From NCBI GenBank assembly GCA_019054805.1, contig JAHQIY010000006.1, positions 1,116,001 through 1,180,000 of the forward strand: a stretch of DNA of 64,000 nucleotides, read 5' to 3'. Below are positions 11,551 through 23,030 of the stretch, piece after piece. Source of the stretch: Brachionus manjavacas (taxonomy: Eukaryota; Rotifera; Eurotatoria; Ploima; Brachionidae). The notes under the pieces are model-generated. The model ran no database searches. It worked only from the letters and a program-made list of their open reading frames with translations, and had not been told where the DNA came from. Position 1 is the stretch's first letter; each line of letters starts with the position of its first letter. Both the position numbers and the translations under genes were made by a program.

Positions 11551-11894
11551 CGTATTTTTTTGGTAACCAGGCATGCACAAATACACATGGAACTCTTTGT
11601 GTTTATTTTTTATTGAGTTCTGTAATTAATAAAGAGCATGAGACAGACAGATCTGCCAAATCAAAGCGATTTCTTATACGCTTGATATTTTTTATTATTT
11701 TATATTTTGAATATTGCGGCACTTCTGGAATTTTGCATTTTGAATTTTCATAAAAACCTTCCAAAAATTTCAAGAAATTTTTTTCATTAATTTGAATTGA
11801 AAAAATTGAGCTTTTAAACTTTCAAGATGAAACACCATTAAACAAAAAAATCAATTTTAATCAACTCAGAAAATATAAATTATGATCAAATTAA
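11551..11894. other. AT-rich spacer between two foldback elements
   Basis: Nothing supported; the short plus-strand frame at 11544-11753 begins inside the repeat end and looks accidental. Confidence 0.35.
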
Positions 11895-12362
11895 ATACCG
11901 TAAATTCGTGTTCACGACTCTAAGAGTAAAGCCCAAATCCAACCTTTTTTTTTAAGAGTTGATTACATAGTTTCTATGTTACAACAATTAAAATTTAATT
12001 TGCAAGAAAATACCCTGAATATGGGATATTTTCCAAAAATAAAGCCCAAATTTAACTTTTACTCTAACAAAAAAATTGTCTTTGCTCTCAAAAAAAAAAT
12101 GAAAATTTTAAAAATTGTAGAGTTAATTAAAAAATAGAAAAAAAGTCAATTTTTTCATTTTTTTTTGAGAGCAAAGACAATTTTTTTGTTAGAGTAAAAG
12201 TTAAATTTGGGCTTTATTTTTAGAAAATATCCCATATTCAGGGTATTTTCTTGCAAATTAAATTTTAATTGTTGTAACATAGAAACTATGTAATCAACTC
12301 TTAAAGAAAAAAGGTTGGATTTGGGCTTTACTCTTAGAGTCGTGAACACGAGTTTACGGTAT
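11895..12362. mobile_element. Palindromic MITE (468 bp, near-perfect hairpin)
   Basis: The arms, about 11895-12115 and 12145-12362, are reverse complements almost base for base over roughly 215 bp. Outer ends are ATACCGTAAA and TTTACGGTAT. Shared inner blocks include GGGCTTTACTCTTAGAGT and GAGAGCAAAGACAATTTTTT. Taking TA as the target duplication gives ends CCGTAAA/TTTACGG, a Tc1/mariner-style insertion. The minus-strand frame at 12155-12349 is just one arm translated. Confidence 0.85.
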
Positions 12363-12522
12363 CAATATTTTGAGATTTATTTATTTTTATTTCTTTGGTC
12401 TGTACTAATTTGATTTTTGTTCCAATTTGTAAATTTAATTTATTTAAATTTTAAAGCTTTGTCATCACTACTCAAATAATTTTGAATTAGGTGGCTAAAA
12501 TTGGAAAAAAAAACAACTTTCA
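12363..12522. other. AT-rich spacer
   Basis: Nothing recognised. Confidence 0.3.
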
Positions 12523-13240
12523 TGTGGTTTAATTTTTGGTGTTTGAATTACAAAATGTATCCAATGTTGAAATAACATTGAAAAAGTGGGATGTTTCAAA
12601 TATTTTTTTCAATTTCAAAAAAAAATAATTTTAAGCTAGTATTGCAAAAAATTAGAAACTTAGTTTTTTTTGTATAAATTGTGACTTTGGTTTGTGATAT
12701 GATGATCCTTATAGATAATATTAGTAGTTTAAAAACTTACTACGTTATGTTTTCCATTTTTCATATATTAATTTTTTGTTAAAATGCACAAAACGAAAGT
12801 AAATTATTTCTAAAGTCAAAATTTTATAAGAAGAAAACAAAGTTTTTCGGGTCTAGTCGCTTAGGTAAACTATGGTTCACCTGGAACAATTCTTGTTATC
12901 AGGTTTTATGAACTATTAGTTCACCAAATCTAAAAATTGTTCACCTAATTTAAAAAAGCTAATATAATGATAAAAAATAAGATAGAAAAAATAATTACAT
13001 AGAAAATTTAAAGTTGGGCTGAGAAGGTAAATTTTGCTATATAGATGAATCTATGTTCCCCAAAGTCAAAGACTTGAAGGGTGAAAAATTATTATTATTT
13101 AATGCTGAATGGCAAAGATTTAAGAAGAGAGCGCATTTGGGTATTTGAAATTGTTGAAATAGCAAAACCAAGTCAACCAGATCAGAGCAAATGCTAAGCT
13201 ATTTCTAAATGGTTCACCTAGCCGACTAGACCCAGTTTAT
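12523..13240. repeat. Dispersed repeat family A, copy 1
   Basis: It begins TGGTTTAATTTTTGGTGTTT then GAATTACAAAATGTATC, the same terminus found at 23862 and 52314 and, inverted, at 24840-24882 and 53997-54034. The interior shares TTTACTTTCG/CGAAAGTAAA blocks with the other copies and contains the smaller inverted-repeat element 12849-13233. No coding capacity. The right end is uncertain. Confidence 0.65.
12849..13233. mobile_element. MITE with GGGTCTAGTCG ends, copy 1
   Basis: Terminal inverted repeats: GGGTCTAGTCGCTTAGGTAA on the left, and GGTTCACCTAGCCGACTAGA then CCC on the right. Inside are further GTTCACCTA/GAACTATTAGTTCAC words. A second copy is at 53618-53905 and a partial one near 24590-24660. 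Always embedded in family A. Confidence 0.65.
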
Positions 13241-13365
13241 CAACAATTGAATATAAACTTTAATCTAAATGATGAATTATTTATCCATTTTTTTTCTTTT
13301 TATTCATTTTTTATTTTTTTTTATATTATTTAACTTTATTTTTAGTTTTTTTCGGATGTTTTTAT

Positions 13366-13400
13366 TAAGAAGGAGCATTTGCTCGGTAAAAAATAAATAA
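13366..13400 (+). repeat. Solo LINE 3' end
   Basis: AAGGAGCATTTGCTCGGTAA then AAATAAATAA: the same hairpin-plus-tail as at 38437, with a different loop (ATTT) and an intact GAGC/GCTC stem. Confidence 0.6.
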
Positions 13401-14216
13401 CTGAATTGTTTAAAAGTTAAAAAAGAATTTTCAATATTTTTTCTCAAATTTCCAAATAAAAATTAAATTCATTCTATTTCAAAAAATTATCAATTTATTT
13501 TTTTCTTTAAATTTCTTCTTTAAAATGGACTGTTAGATGAAACATATTTTGTTTCACCTTTTAAAGCTTATGGAAAAATCTAAAGTACAAAATCATAGGA
13601 ATTTAAATTTTTTTTGAAATTAAATCTAAACTAGAAAACTTTAATTTTTTAAGGGTAAGTAAACGATCAAATTAAGATCAATTTTTTTATTTTTTTTTCT
13701 AATTTTATTTTTTTTGATGAATAAAATAATAGATAATAATAATAAATTAAAGATTTTTTTGATTATGATTTTATTGAAAAAAAAAAAAATAAGTCAGTCG
13801 ACTTGTCTTTAGAGAGGCTTAGAATTTGACTTAAACCCAAGTCAAAACAAACCAGCATCAAATTTAGCCATTTTGATTTTACTTTACGTTTAAAATCAGA
13901 CAAACAAGTTTACAATGGCGAAAAATTCAACTTTGCAATCCGAATTTCGCTAATCCACACTCTAACGCATACACACACTTATACATTCCATTTGTTAACT
14001 TAATTCAGCACTTTGACCCAATTCTAGAAATAATTTCTTTATTTAATGCAAAAAAAGTTAATATGAATTGCATTATAAATACAATAATTATGGAAATAAA
14101 TATGAAGGAATCAGTAATAAATATTTGCACATTTTCTTAACAAAAAAATTGAATATAAAAATAAATCCATCATCTTGAAAATCTAAAAGACACCAGTTAT
14201 TTAGATCGCTACAAAA
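13401..14216. other. AT-rich region upstream of hnRNP gene
   Basis: No gene. The last ~300 bases are less extreme in composition and probably contain the promoter and 5' UTR of the gene at 14217; no clear TATA box is assigned. Confidence 0.35.
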
Positions 14217-15503
14217 ATGAACTTCACTAGTGATAACGGAACCTACAGCTATCCTCCCGAGCAGCAGCAATTCGCTGATCAAAACTACCAGGACTTCGGC
14301 CAAAATGACTCACAGGCCGACATGACTATAAATGAGAACAGCCAAAACTCGCAGGACAGCCAGTCCAACCAGCAACCACTAGAGCCCGAGCAATTTAGGA
14401 AAGTGTTTATTGGCGGCCTCAGCTTCAAGACAGACGACGAAGCCTTCAAGAGCTACTTTTCCAAATTTGGCGAGCTCCTAGACTACGTGGTAATGAAGGA
14501 CAAAGAAAGCGGCAAGAGCAGAGGCTTTGGCTTTGTCACATACGCCAGCTCATCGCAAGTGGACGAGCTCATGCGCAGCAGACCCCATACTATTGATGGT
14601 AGACAAGTCGAAACAAAACGAGCCACTCCTAGAGAGGACTCGGGTCGCCAAGAAGTCCAGGCCACTGTCAAAAAGCTCTTTGTCGGCGGCATCAGGGACA
14701 ACATATCAGATGAAGACCTCAAGGCATACTTTGGCTCATACGGAAACATCACTGACTGTGTCATAATGAAAGACAAGGAAACAAATAAGACAAGAGGCTT
14801 TGGCTTTGTCTCTTTTGACGACTATGACCCAGTGGACAAGATAATACTGGAAAAACACCACACTGTCAACGGCATAGCGCTGCAGTGCCAGAAAGCAGTT
14901 CCCAAGGACGGTCAGGGTCAAGGTCAGGGCCGCGGTCATGCTCCATCAGGCCGAGGCCACAGCCATGGCGGCTTCAATCAACCACCCGGCGGTGGCTTCT
15001 CAGGTGGTGGTCAGTTCAACCCCAACTTTAGCACCCCGCCGATGCCGAACCCTAGTTTTCAGATGGGCGGCCAGTTTCCACAGTTCGGAAGTAGCAATGG
15101 CAGCATGCAAAGCACTTATGGAAGCTACAACCAGGCACCGCCGCAACAAAGCACTGGGCCAAGACGGGGTGGCGGCGGCGGCGGCCCCATCCGTGGCGGC
15201 CAAGGGCGCTTCACTGGAAGGAACCAAGGTCCCTACTCAGGTAATTTTGACTTTTTTTTGCTCCGACATCGTTGCCAGACCCTCTTAAATTAGGCGACTA
15301 AGAGGATTTAACTTCTTAAAAGTAATTAGAAGATTAATTTAGGATTTTATTAAGGCGGTATGCCAGGTCAAGGAGGGTTCAATAGAGGAGGAGGTCAAAG
15401 AGGAGGACAAAGAGGAGGTCGCGGTATAGGTCAGAGAGGAGGAGGCGGTCGAGGACGAGGACAATCTGGTCCTATGCAACAGCAGCAGTTTTATAATCAA
15501 TAA
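14217..15503 (+). CDS. hnRNP A/B-like two-RRM RNA-binding protein (intact, two exons)
   Basis: Exons 14217-15240 and 15355-15503 join to a protein of about 390 residues. RRM1 (about 60-140) has KVFIGG and [13 protein letters not shown]2 (about 151-230) has KKLFVGG and TRGFGFVSF plus [19 protein letters not shown], nearly the human hnRNP A2/B1 sequence at that place. The N-terminus is Gln/Asn/Ser-rich. The C-terminus is Gly-rich with RGG-type repeats and ends [11 protein letters not shown]. Members bind nuclear pre-mRNA and shuttle to the cytoplasm. The intron falls inside the Gly-rich tail, and without splicing the frame runs only to 15293. Its codons are strikingly GC-rich relative to flanks, as expected of a highly expressed gene. 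It is a paralogue of the gene at 1599-2695. Confidence 0.92.
15241..15354 (+). other. Intron of the hnRNP A/B gene
   Basis: GTAATTTT...TTATTAAG, 114 nt. Removing it joins TACTCAG to GCGGTATG and continues the Gly-rich reading frame ([15 protein letters not shown]) to the stop at 15501-15503. Confidence 0.85.
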
Positions 15504-16339
15504 AAAAATATTGAAAAAAAAAGAATATTTTATTTAATATGTGTCAATTTAATAATAAGCCCAACTTTAAAAAAATGAATATTTTGACAAAAAATAAGTA
15601 TAACATTTTGTTTATTATATTATCTTTTTTTTGTAAATAAATGTTCAAAAAAATCTAATAATCAGTTTTAATTTAAAAAAGATTTAAAAGTTTTTTTTGT
15701 TTTAGTTTAATTTTTTTTCGTGGATTCCTAATCAGAATCTTGTTTTAGACTCGAACATTATGAAATTAATTTTGATAAATTTATGAATAAATTTTATGAA
15801 AAAAAATGCTTCATCAGGCTGGGTTAAGTATTTGTGCACTAATAAACATTCAATGGTTATTTAATGAATTCGAAAATGAAAATTAATTTGACAACTAGAA
15901 ATCAATTTTTTTTGATTTAATCAAGTAATTCAAAAATCAATTACGAAAATATTTTAACAAGAGGTTTAATTATGTTTAAGTTGTTTTATTTAATCATCTA
16001 GACCATGCTAATTTTTGTTTTTTAGTTGCTGTAAAATGAACATTAAACCTGAAATTGTAGTGTCACATCACGACCTTTGACAAGGTCTCACCGGGTTCAG
16101 CGATCTTGTGCAGATTCATACGCCAAATAATGAAATGGGCTGAAAAACAAAAAATATAGAACTTTTTTAAACTTTTTATCTTTTTTTTTTAACCAAAAAT
16201 AAAATGAATCTTGTTTAATTTTAAAATAATAATAATAATATTTATTTCCAGTTTTTTATTCTTGTAAAAATTAATTAACTTTTTTAACACTAAAATTTTT
16301 ATTGTATATTTCTATCAGTGTTTTATCTCATTATGTGCA
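15504..16339. other. AT-rich 3' flank and intergenic region
   Basis: Contains the 3' UTR of the hnRNP gene (AATAAA-like words at 15500-15650). A GC-richer patch at 16058-16140 looks like old repeat sequence but matches nothing I recognise. Confidence 0.35.
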
Positions 16340-16428
16340 ACGAGCTACTATAAGCGACCTCTCATGTAGGCCGCCTCCGCATGCTAGTCTTGCTGTAGCT
16401 TTTTTATAATAATAATAATAATAATAAC
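16340..16428 (+). repeat. LINE 3' end with (TAA)n tail
   Basis: CGCATGCTAGTCTTGCTGTA then GC, a T run, and (TAATAA)n at 16407-16427. The same signature, CTTGCTGTAGCTCTT plus (TTA)n, occurs at 53496-53596, so this is a separate LINE family with a three-base tail. Confidence 0.55.
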
Positions 16429-17519
16429 ATCTTGAATAGAAGAGTTAGAGTCGACAATAAACTATTTTTTTTTCTAAATTAATTATAATTAAAATTATTT
16501 ATTTTATAACTGGATAAATTATCATTATAAAATTTCATTATATCAAATCATTCAACAAAAAAATATCATCATTTATATTTAGTATATTCGTTTTTTTTAA
16601 ATTAAAAAATGGTCTATTTTAAATTTTGATAAATGCTAGTGTAAGAAAATACTAAATATGTGTAAAACTAAATTTAACTTTTTTTAAATTTTAATTGTCA
16701 GTGTAAAAATTATACTCACATTAAAATCAAATAAGAAAAAAGTTTATTAATTTTTAAACATTTAATAAAAAATATAGATAATATTATTAAATTATGTAAA
16801 AATCGAAAATAATCTCTCTAAACAAGTAGCAATTACTAAAATTCATCAAATACTTATTCCAGTATTTAATAAATTTATTAATTTGATTTATAAAACAATA
16901 ACGACTCTATTAAATGAAATTCTAAGACAATTTTTCTTTTATTCTCAGATTTAAGAATAAACCAAGATTTCGTTTTTTAATTTCATTGCTTGTTTATTTA
17001 TTCTTAATGCATTTCGTTTTTATGCGTAATTACAGATTAACTTTATAAGAGAGTGATTCTCTGCACTTATTACCTGAGTCCATGAAGTAATTTACCACGA
17101 TTGCACAAATGGATGAAAACTAACTGGAACCCAGGTAATGTTTTTATTATTCAGTTATCGCTTTTAATTATTGAGTTAAAAATTTTTTGCATTTAACCGG
17201 AATACTGGCACATGTCCACTTTAATGGAGAGAGGTCCGCTGCATACATTACCAGAACCTCTTTATATCACTGAGAGGCTTTCGTTCCAAAATGACAAAAT
17301 TTTGTTAGTCAAGTCAAGTCAATGACTTAAATTTTTTTTTTTTTTTTAAAAACAAGTCATGACTTTGACTTTAATTATTCTGACTTAGACTTAAAACTAT
17401 AACTTAAAAACAAGTCTGGATTTAGGTATAATAATTAATTTTTAAGAAATTTTTTTTTTTAATTTTTATTTAGTAAAAAAAATAGACAATTAAATGATTA
17501 ATGAATAAAAACAGAAGTA
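16429..17519. other. AT-rich intergenic region with AAGTC-rich patch
   Basis: No gene. 17310-17420 contains interspersed AAGTC and GACTT words in both orientations around a T run, like the foldback sequence at 52598-53066. Confidence 0.4.
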
Positions 17520-17727
17520 TTAATCAAATTTATTTATTACATATCAAATTTGAAATCAGATTTTATATCTGATATCAAGTGAATTAAAATTTGAATTTCT
17601 AAATGTAAAAATTTGTAAATTTTTCTTGATATTAGCTGATATCAGTTGATTTCAAATCATATCATCTGATATCAAATGATTTCGTATGATATGATGTGAC
17701 AAGTTAATTTCTAGCACTGTAAACGTT
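17520..17727. repeat. Decayed copy of the CAGTGC MITE
   Basis: Shares TGATATCAAGTGAATTAAAA, TGATATTAGCTGATATCA and GATATGATGTGACAAGTTAA with the intact copy at 19783-19974. Only the right end (ACAAGTTAATTTCTAGCACTG) is preserved. Confidence 0.7.
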
Positions 17728-17759
17728 AAAAAAATCTTTATTTTCAGATAATATAATAT

Positions 17760-18990
17760 ATTGAAAACCTACGGCGAGGTTTCAAGCACATAAATGGGAT
17801 ATTTACTGCGAAACTCAGATGTAAAGTCGGAACCTGGAATGTCAGAACCATGTCAGAAACATCAAGATGCGCTCAAGCCGCGCTGGTCATTGATAAATAC
17901 GGCTTAAGTATAAATGAAGTAGATGTAAAAGTCGCTATACAGGATTAGGCCAAATAAGCAACAGTAGATTGACCTTCTTGCATTCTGGATCTGAAAACCC
18001 AAGACAACATGGTGTAGGGATAATGCTTTCAAAGCAAGCAAAGGATACCATGACGGAATGGGAGCCTATAGGTGAAAGACTGATTCGCACACCGCTAAAA
18101 TGGAAGCATTGTAGCACATTCATCATAAAATGCAATGCCCAACTAACGAAGCAAGTGAAGAATAAAAATCAATTTTCTACGAACAGCTACAAGGAACTTA
18201 ATATAAAGTGCCTAGACATGACCTCATGATATGGCGACTTAAATGCGAAAATAAGAACATGCTTGTGAAAAAGGAGCAAGGCGTGATAAGAGAAACTATA
18301 TAAACCAGTGTGCTTGCGAAGCAAAAGAAGCCAGCTCAAAAGGGGACCTTCACAAACTACACAAGATCACAAATTTGACATCATTTATGAAAGACAAAAA
18401 ATACTGTATCCTAACAACCGAAAAAGAGAAAGGGCAAAGATGGGTTGAGCACCTTAGAGAAGTTCTAAATAGAAAAATCATACCAGAGGACTGGTCAAAA
18501 GGTCTAATAGTCAAGCTCCAAAGGTCTAATAGTCAAGCTCCAAAGGTCTAATAGTCAAGGTCTAATAGTAAGAAAGGTAACAAAATGATTTGTGATAAAT
18601 TCACGAGAAATAACACTGTTACCAAAAGCAAAAAAAGGAGTTCTGCTGCATAATACTGGAAAGAATGAGGAACTCCTTGGATGTTATACTTAGCAAGCAG
18701 CAGAAAGCAGGATTTATACGAGGTAGAGGATGCATAGACCAGATATTTACACTTAGGAACATCATAGAACAAAGTATGGAATAGAATAGCCCCGTATATC
18801 TAAACTTCATTGACTTGAAGAAAGATTTTGAAAGCATACACAGATAAACCTTGTGGGCCATTAAGATCCTATGGCCTATCACAGAAGATAGTTAACTTGA
18901 TAAAACTCTTCTACCAAGAGACCTCTCTTCTAACTCCCTGGACAAATGTTTGGTCAATGAGATATCACGTTAGAATGAAAGCTTAGGGTC
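17760..18990 (+). pseudogene. Decayed LINE with endonuclease and reverse transcriptase remnants
   Basis: Broken frames carry an apurinic-endonuclease start (KVGTWNVRTM near 17825), then NPRQHGVGIMLSKQAKDTM and WEPIGERLIRTP (17990-18100). Further on are reverse-transcriptase fingers/palm remnants (QKAGFIRGRGCIDQIFTLRN, then PVYLNFIDLKKDFESIHR at about 18705-18850). Multiple stops and frameshifts mean it is long dead. The family is probably RTE- or CR1-like, from motif memory only. Confidence 0.75.
18500..18567. repeat. 22-bp tandem repeat
   Basis: AGGTCTAATAGTCAAGCTCC (plus AA) is repeated about 2.6 times, with a truncated extra GGTCTAATAGT. It lies inside the decayed LINE, so it arose after the element died or hitchhiked in. 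Confidence 0.75.
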
Positions 18991-19059
18991 AAAAGCATGA
19001 GGTAAAAGTATCGGGAGGATGAAAAATTCATTTTTATAAAAGTTAAGATTTATGGTGCA

Positions 19060-19365
19060 GTGAACTCTGCTTTTATTTAGTTGAAAGAAAATTGATCAAA
19101 AAGAGTTAGAACCTTTTCTCGAAACTATTCATGAAAAGAAAAATTAAGAAGAGTCAGAAAAATCTTTCTGGAGTGAATTAATTTTAAAATTTCCAATACT
19201 AAATAAAGTAGCTGTCATTATTTTTTCAATTCCAGCTTCAAGTGCTTTTATCGAAAGATATTTTAGTACTGCGGGCTCATCATCAAACAGAGAAATAATA
19301 TGTTACCCGATACCTTAACTGAAAAATTAATGTTCAGGGTAAATGTAGATTTAATTGCAAAATGA
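19060..19365 (+). pseudogene. hAT transposase dimerisation-domain remnant
   Basis: Broken plus-strand frame with FWSELILKFPILNKVAVI, then FSIPASSAFIERYFSTAGSS, the conserved C-terminal hAT dimerisation block (relatives read ...SIPASSAPSERVFSTAG). Stops interrupt it. No terminal repeats were identified. Confidence 0.8.
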
Positions 19366-19782
19366 AATTTAATAAAATAAAATATTAAAATTTTTTTTTC
19401 ATTTTAGTAATAAAAAACAATTCAATGACTTTGTAAAATTCAGTTCAAAATGATAAAAAGGGCAGAAAAAAATGTAAAAAAATTAGGTTTTTTACATTTT
19501 CTAGAATAATTTTACTGAAATCTAATTTCTGCTAAACTCTGCAAATTTCGCAATCTTTGATATTTGATGCAACTTTAAATGTTGCACCATGTTTCATTTA
19601 CAGAACTAAATTTAAACCTTTAGAAAAAAGTTACTTAATTTTTTTACACTTTTTTCTGTTCTTTATTACTGAACTTGACATGACTTAAATTGACATAAAA
19701 TAAATAAACAAATCGTTTTCAATATTTTAATTTTAATATTTTAATTTTTACTCGGAAAATAGTGCTATTTTTAGTACGAGTA

Positions 19783-19974
19783 CAGTGCCATAAATTAACT
19801 TGTCACATCATATCATCTGATATCATTTAATATCAGGTGAATTAAAATTTTAATTTTTTTGTGTCAAAATTTGTAAATAATTTTTTTTTCATGATATTAG
19901 CTCAAATCATTTGATATCAGATTATATCATATGAAATCACATGATATGATGTGACAAGTTAATTACCGGCACTG
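19783..19974. mobile_element. MITE with CAGTGC ends and TA target duplication
   Basis: 192 bp, flanked by TA on both sides (19781-19782 and 19975-19976). Ends are CAGTGCCATAAATTAACTTG and CAAGTTAATTACCGGCACTG, followed inward by TGTCACATCATATCAT in inverted orientation. Many internal GATATCA palindromes. The TA duplication and ends suggest Tc1/mariner mobilisation. No coding sequence. Confidence 0.85.
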
Positions 19975-20436
19975 TACGACTTTTTACTTGAAAAATATAA
20001 TTATTTCGGGTACAAGTACTTTACTCGTACTGGTTCTCGAACTCGAATCGTTTTTTCGAGCCGGGTTGTATGGTCAAGATTATTAATAAAAAGGTTTAAA
20101 AATGAAAAATTTCATCCGAATTTCTGCATACCAGGATTACAAAACGATGGAGGCACAATCGGTATCTGGGGATCCATTTCTAGCCAATGCACTGGTGGAG
20201 GTGTGACAAAATCTCGAAAGAAAAATATTATCGAAAGGTAAATCTCGAAAAAATTTTCTCGAAAAGTGTGAAAATATATATTCTCGAAGGAAAAAAATCT
20301 CGAAAAAAAATTATTTCGAAAAGTGATCATTAATTAATCTTGAATGTACTAAAATCTTCGAGAAAGTTTTTATTGTTAAATAAAATAATAAAATTAAAAA
20401 ATATTAGTCTTCTAATTGATTAATTAAAATAAATAA

Positions 20437-21003
20437 TTATAAATTCAATGCTTCACACATGCCATCAATAAACAATTCTATTCTTTCCAAATCATATGAT
20501 TCAACCAATCTTCTGATGCAGTTATCTTTTTTGATTTGGCGTTGAGTCGACGTCTTTAAGACTTGTCCACTCAAAACTTGAGCTAAATCTGACTCCATAT
20601 TACTTTGCTCCTCTCGAAATAACTCAACAACTTTATCAATAGTTAAGCTATTTCTTGCATCTGGTTTAATCCTTGAATGCCATGATTCTAAATTGTTATT
20701 AGTTCTAGGTAAATTTAATTTTACTCTTTCATGGACATTCCAAAGATCAATAGAAAATCTTGCCTTCCCATTTTTATTCCTAATATAATTATTTGCAATA
20801 TACTCAATTAGGCTCTCTAATTCTTTAGGGTAATCTTTTTTTATTATATTAAATCCTATTAAAACATCAGAACTAGGTAAAAATGTTAAAGGTTGAAGTT
20901 TTCTAAAAGTTATTCTAAATTTAGGGTAATTATTCCATTCTTTAATTTTTAACTCAATTCTTTTGTACCAAGCTTTGAATATTGAATTTGAAAATCGAAA
21001 AAG
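20437..21003 (-). pseudogene. MULE-type transposase, C-terminal part (188 residues, open)
   Basis: A stop-free minus-strand frame from 21003 to the TAA at 20437-20439, bounded upstream by an in-frame stop. It contains KAWYKRIELKIKEWNNYP, LPSSDVLIGF, FSIDLWNVHERVKLNLPRTN then NNLESWHSRI. The WNV...LPRTNN.E.WH pattern is typical of the C-terminus of MULE/FLYWCH transposases. No ATG near the start, so it is the 3' part of a truncated element. A second copy of its final residues (LFIDGMCEAL) is at 23445-23521 in the opposite orientation. Confidence 0.8.
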
Positions 21004-21468
21004 TTAAATTTACTAATTAATATTAAGAATAGTGAAATTGAAATTTCAATTTCACTGAAATTCAGGTTTATATGTCTCCTTTATTCTTTTACAAATCGAA
21101 CCAGAAAGGCTGAAATAAATAATCAAAGACAATTAAATATATGTTCTTTTTATTATTCTTAATAATTCAATAAAAAACTATCAATAGTCTCTTTAAATTT
21201 ATTTTGGTAGTCAAGTTAATGTAAGTTTATATTAATCTGCAATAAAATAATAAAATATTTTTTATTTTATGGCAATTATAACTTAACATTAACTTTACTT
21301 CCAAAATAATATCTATTTTATCAATAATCAAATCAATTATCAACTTCAATGTTTAAAATTTTGAAGAATGATGAAACAAATAATTGAAATTGTATTATTC
21401 AAAAAAAAAACAAAAATTCACTCATTAGCTTGATATTTTATTTTGTAATGGAATTTTTGAAAAAAAAT
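21004..21468. other. AT-rich spacer between transposon relics
   Basis: Nothing recognised. Confidence 0.3.
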
Positions 21469-22345
21469 TCACAATGCCGTACAAAGTCGTATTTTATTCC
21501 TTAGTTCATCTAAGTTTTTTCCTCTCCAGCAATTCTCATTCACTTTACTCTTTAAAATTGACCAAATATCTTCAATTGGTCGTACTTCTGGCACATTTGC
21601 AGGGTTTTCGCATTTTTTCACAAATTTAATATTTTGGTCAATCAAAAAGTTGACCACTGTGCATTGGCATAATGAGAGCTTGCCAAGTCGAGCCAGAACT
21701 TATAATTGTCGTTTGAATGATGCTTTTTAATAAACTGAAAGACTTTACGCTTTATAAAGTACAAATAGACAGTTTGGTTGTCTGCAAGTCCACTTTTTCG
21801 TATGAATGGCGCCGAAATATCCCTCTCAGAAATGACCAACCAAACAAGTAATTTTTGCTCAAATTTCTTAACTGGGGTATATTCTGTACTTGCTGGTGTT
21901 GCAGCAATGTTACTTGAGTAAAATGTATCATTTCCATTGATTTTAACATGACTGAGAGTGAAATAGGATTCATCGTCTAAAATCTAGGAAATATTTGGAT
22001 TTTTAAATACAAATTTCTACATTGAGCTCCAGCAACTTTTTTTTCGTTTCGGTTCGGTCAGTGATTTTCATCTTTTTTCTAGGTGTTATTTGAAAATTCT
22101 TCAACAATTTTGAGACCATTTGCTGGCTTATATCGAACTTTTTGGCTGCTTGTAGCTGACTGATGTTGTCTTTGTGATCCAAAGCCTTTTTTAGCTTGTT
22201 GAGTTGTACTTTAGTCATTTTTATCGGTATTTCACCAGATCTTTGTTTCCTTTTTGGTGCAAAATATTCACTACGTTTTCGGTAAACAGTACTCCTTGGA
22301 ACTTTTTCTGCCATAAAATGTCTCACTGTGAATATCTTTCCATGT
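21469..22345 (-). pseudogene. Tc1/mariner-like transposase, several breaks
   Basis: Read from right to left on minus: a helix-turn-helix part (VRHFMAEKVPRSTVYRK, LQAAKKFDISQQMVSKLLKN), the first catalytic aspartates in ILDDESYFTLSHVKING, the second in KFWLDLASSHYANAQ, and the C-terminal NPANVPEVRPIEDIWSILK, whose acidic residue is the third catalytic position. At least one nonsense codon precedes ILDDES, and the frame shifts near 21650 and 21840. Terminal inverted repeats were not found. The transposase is therefore almost full length but dead. Confidence 0.88.
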
Positions 22346-22554
22346 GATCTTTCTTCGTTTAAAAAATGCGTACACGCGAATTCTTAGGGTCTCTTCTTTA
22401 GATGAATTTATTTTGTTTATTTTTAAATCAAATTGAATAATCTTTTATTCTATTTAAAATTAAATTTACCACAAGAATATGGAAATAGATTTAAAAAAAT
22501 TAAAATAGCATTAATGATACTTAAGTTCGTCTCGATTTTAAGTTGTCACCCTTA

Positions 22555-23030
22555 ATATAATAATAAGAATAAGCTGCAGCAAGTAAGTCTGCGGAGATGA
22601 CCTACTAGGAGGACATCTATGGTGGCCTAAATTGCGTAGAAAAGATGGAAAATAACAGAAAAATAATTTTTTTATTTTTTTTTTCTTCGGCTGGCAGGGC
22701 ATTCCAATGGTTAACAACTCTCTTCGTGAAGAAGTTGGACCTCTGCATACATTTAGTTGAGGGCTGCCCGGAGAGTCTTCTCTTATGTCCTCTGATTCCC
22801 CTTGCTGGATCAGTCTGTGTGAGAGAACTACATTGAACCAGAGGATTCCCCCAGGACACTTCGTTGAAGCCATTGTTGAACTTGAATAGCTGGATCAGAT
22901 CCCCTCTAATTCTGCGTTCATGAACTGGCGTCAGACCTAATACAGTGAGACGGCCTTCATAGCTCCAATTTCTGATTCTAGGCACCAGCTTTGTAGCTCT
23001 CCTCTGAACGGTCTTTAAATGAATACTGTC
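22555..23030 (-). pseudogene. LINE reverse transcriptase C-terminus
   Basis: Minus-strand frame 22617-22985 and its extension carry TPVHERRIRGDLIQLFKFNN and RSNFFTKRVVNHWNALPAE, the common LINE C-terminal signature. The 3' end to the left has TGCTGCAGCTTATTCTTATT then (ATT)n-type tail. Confidence 0.85.

Noticed and set aside
12155..12349. 64-codon minus-strand frame
   Set aside because: Lies inside one arm of the palindromic MITE, and no homologous protein pattern is visible.
14483..15227. Alternative frames on both strands within the second hnRNP gene
   Set aside because: Shadows of a GC-rich real gene.
16050..16140. GC-richer patch with GGGTTCAGCGATC, considered as a tRNA T-arm
   Set aside because: No matching acceptor stem, anticodon loop or D-arm could be drawn.
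18500..18567. Repeated 22-mer considered as a CRISPR-like array
   Set aside because: Direct tandem copies without unique spacers in an animal genome; simple tandem duplication.
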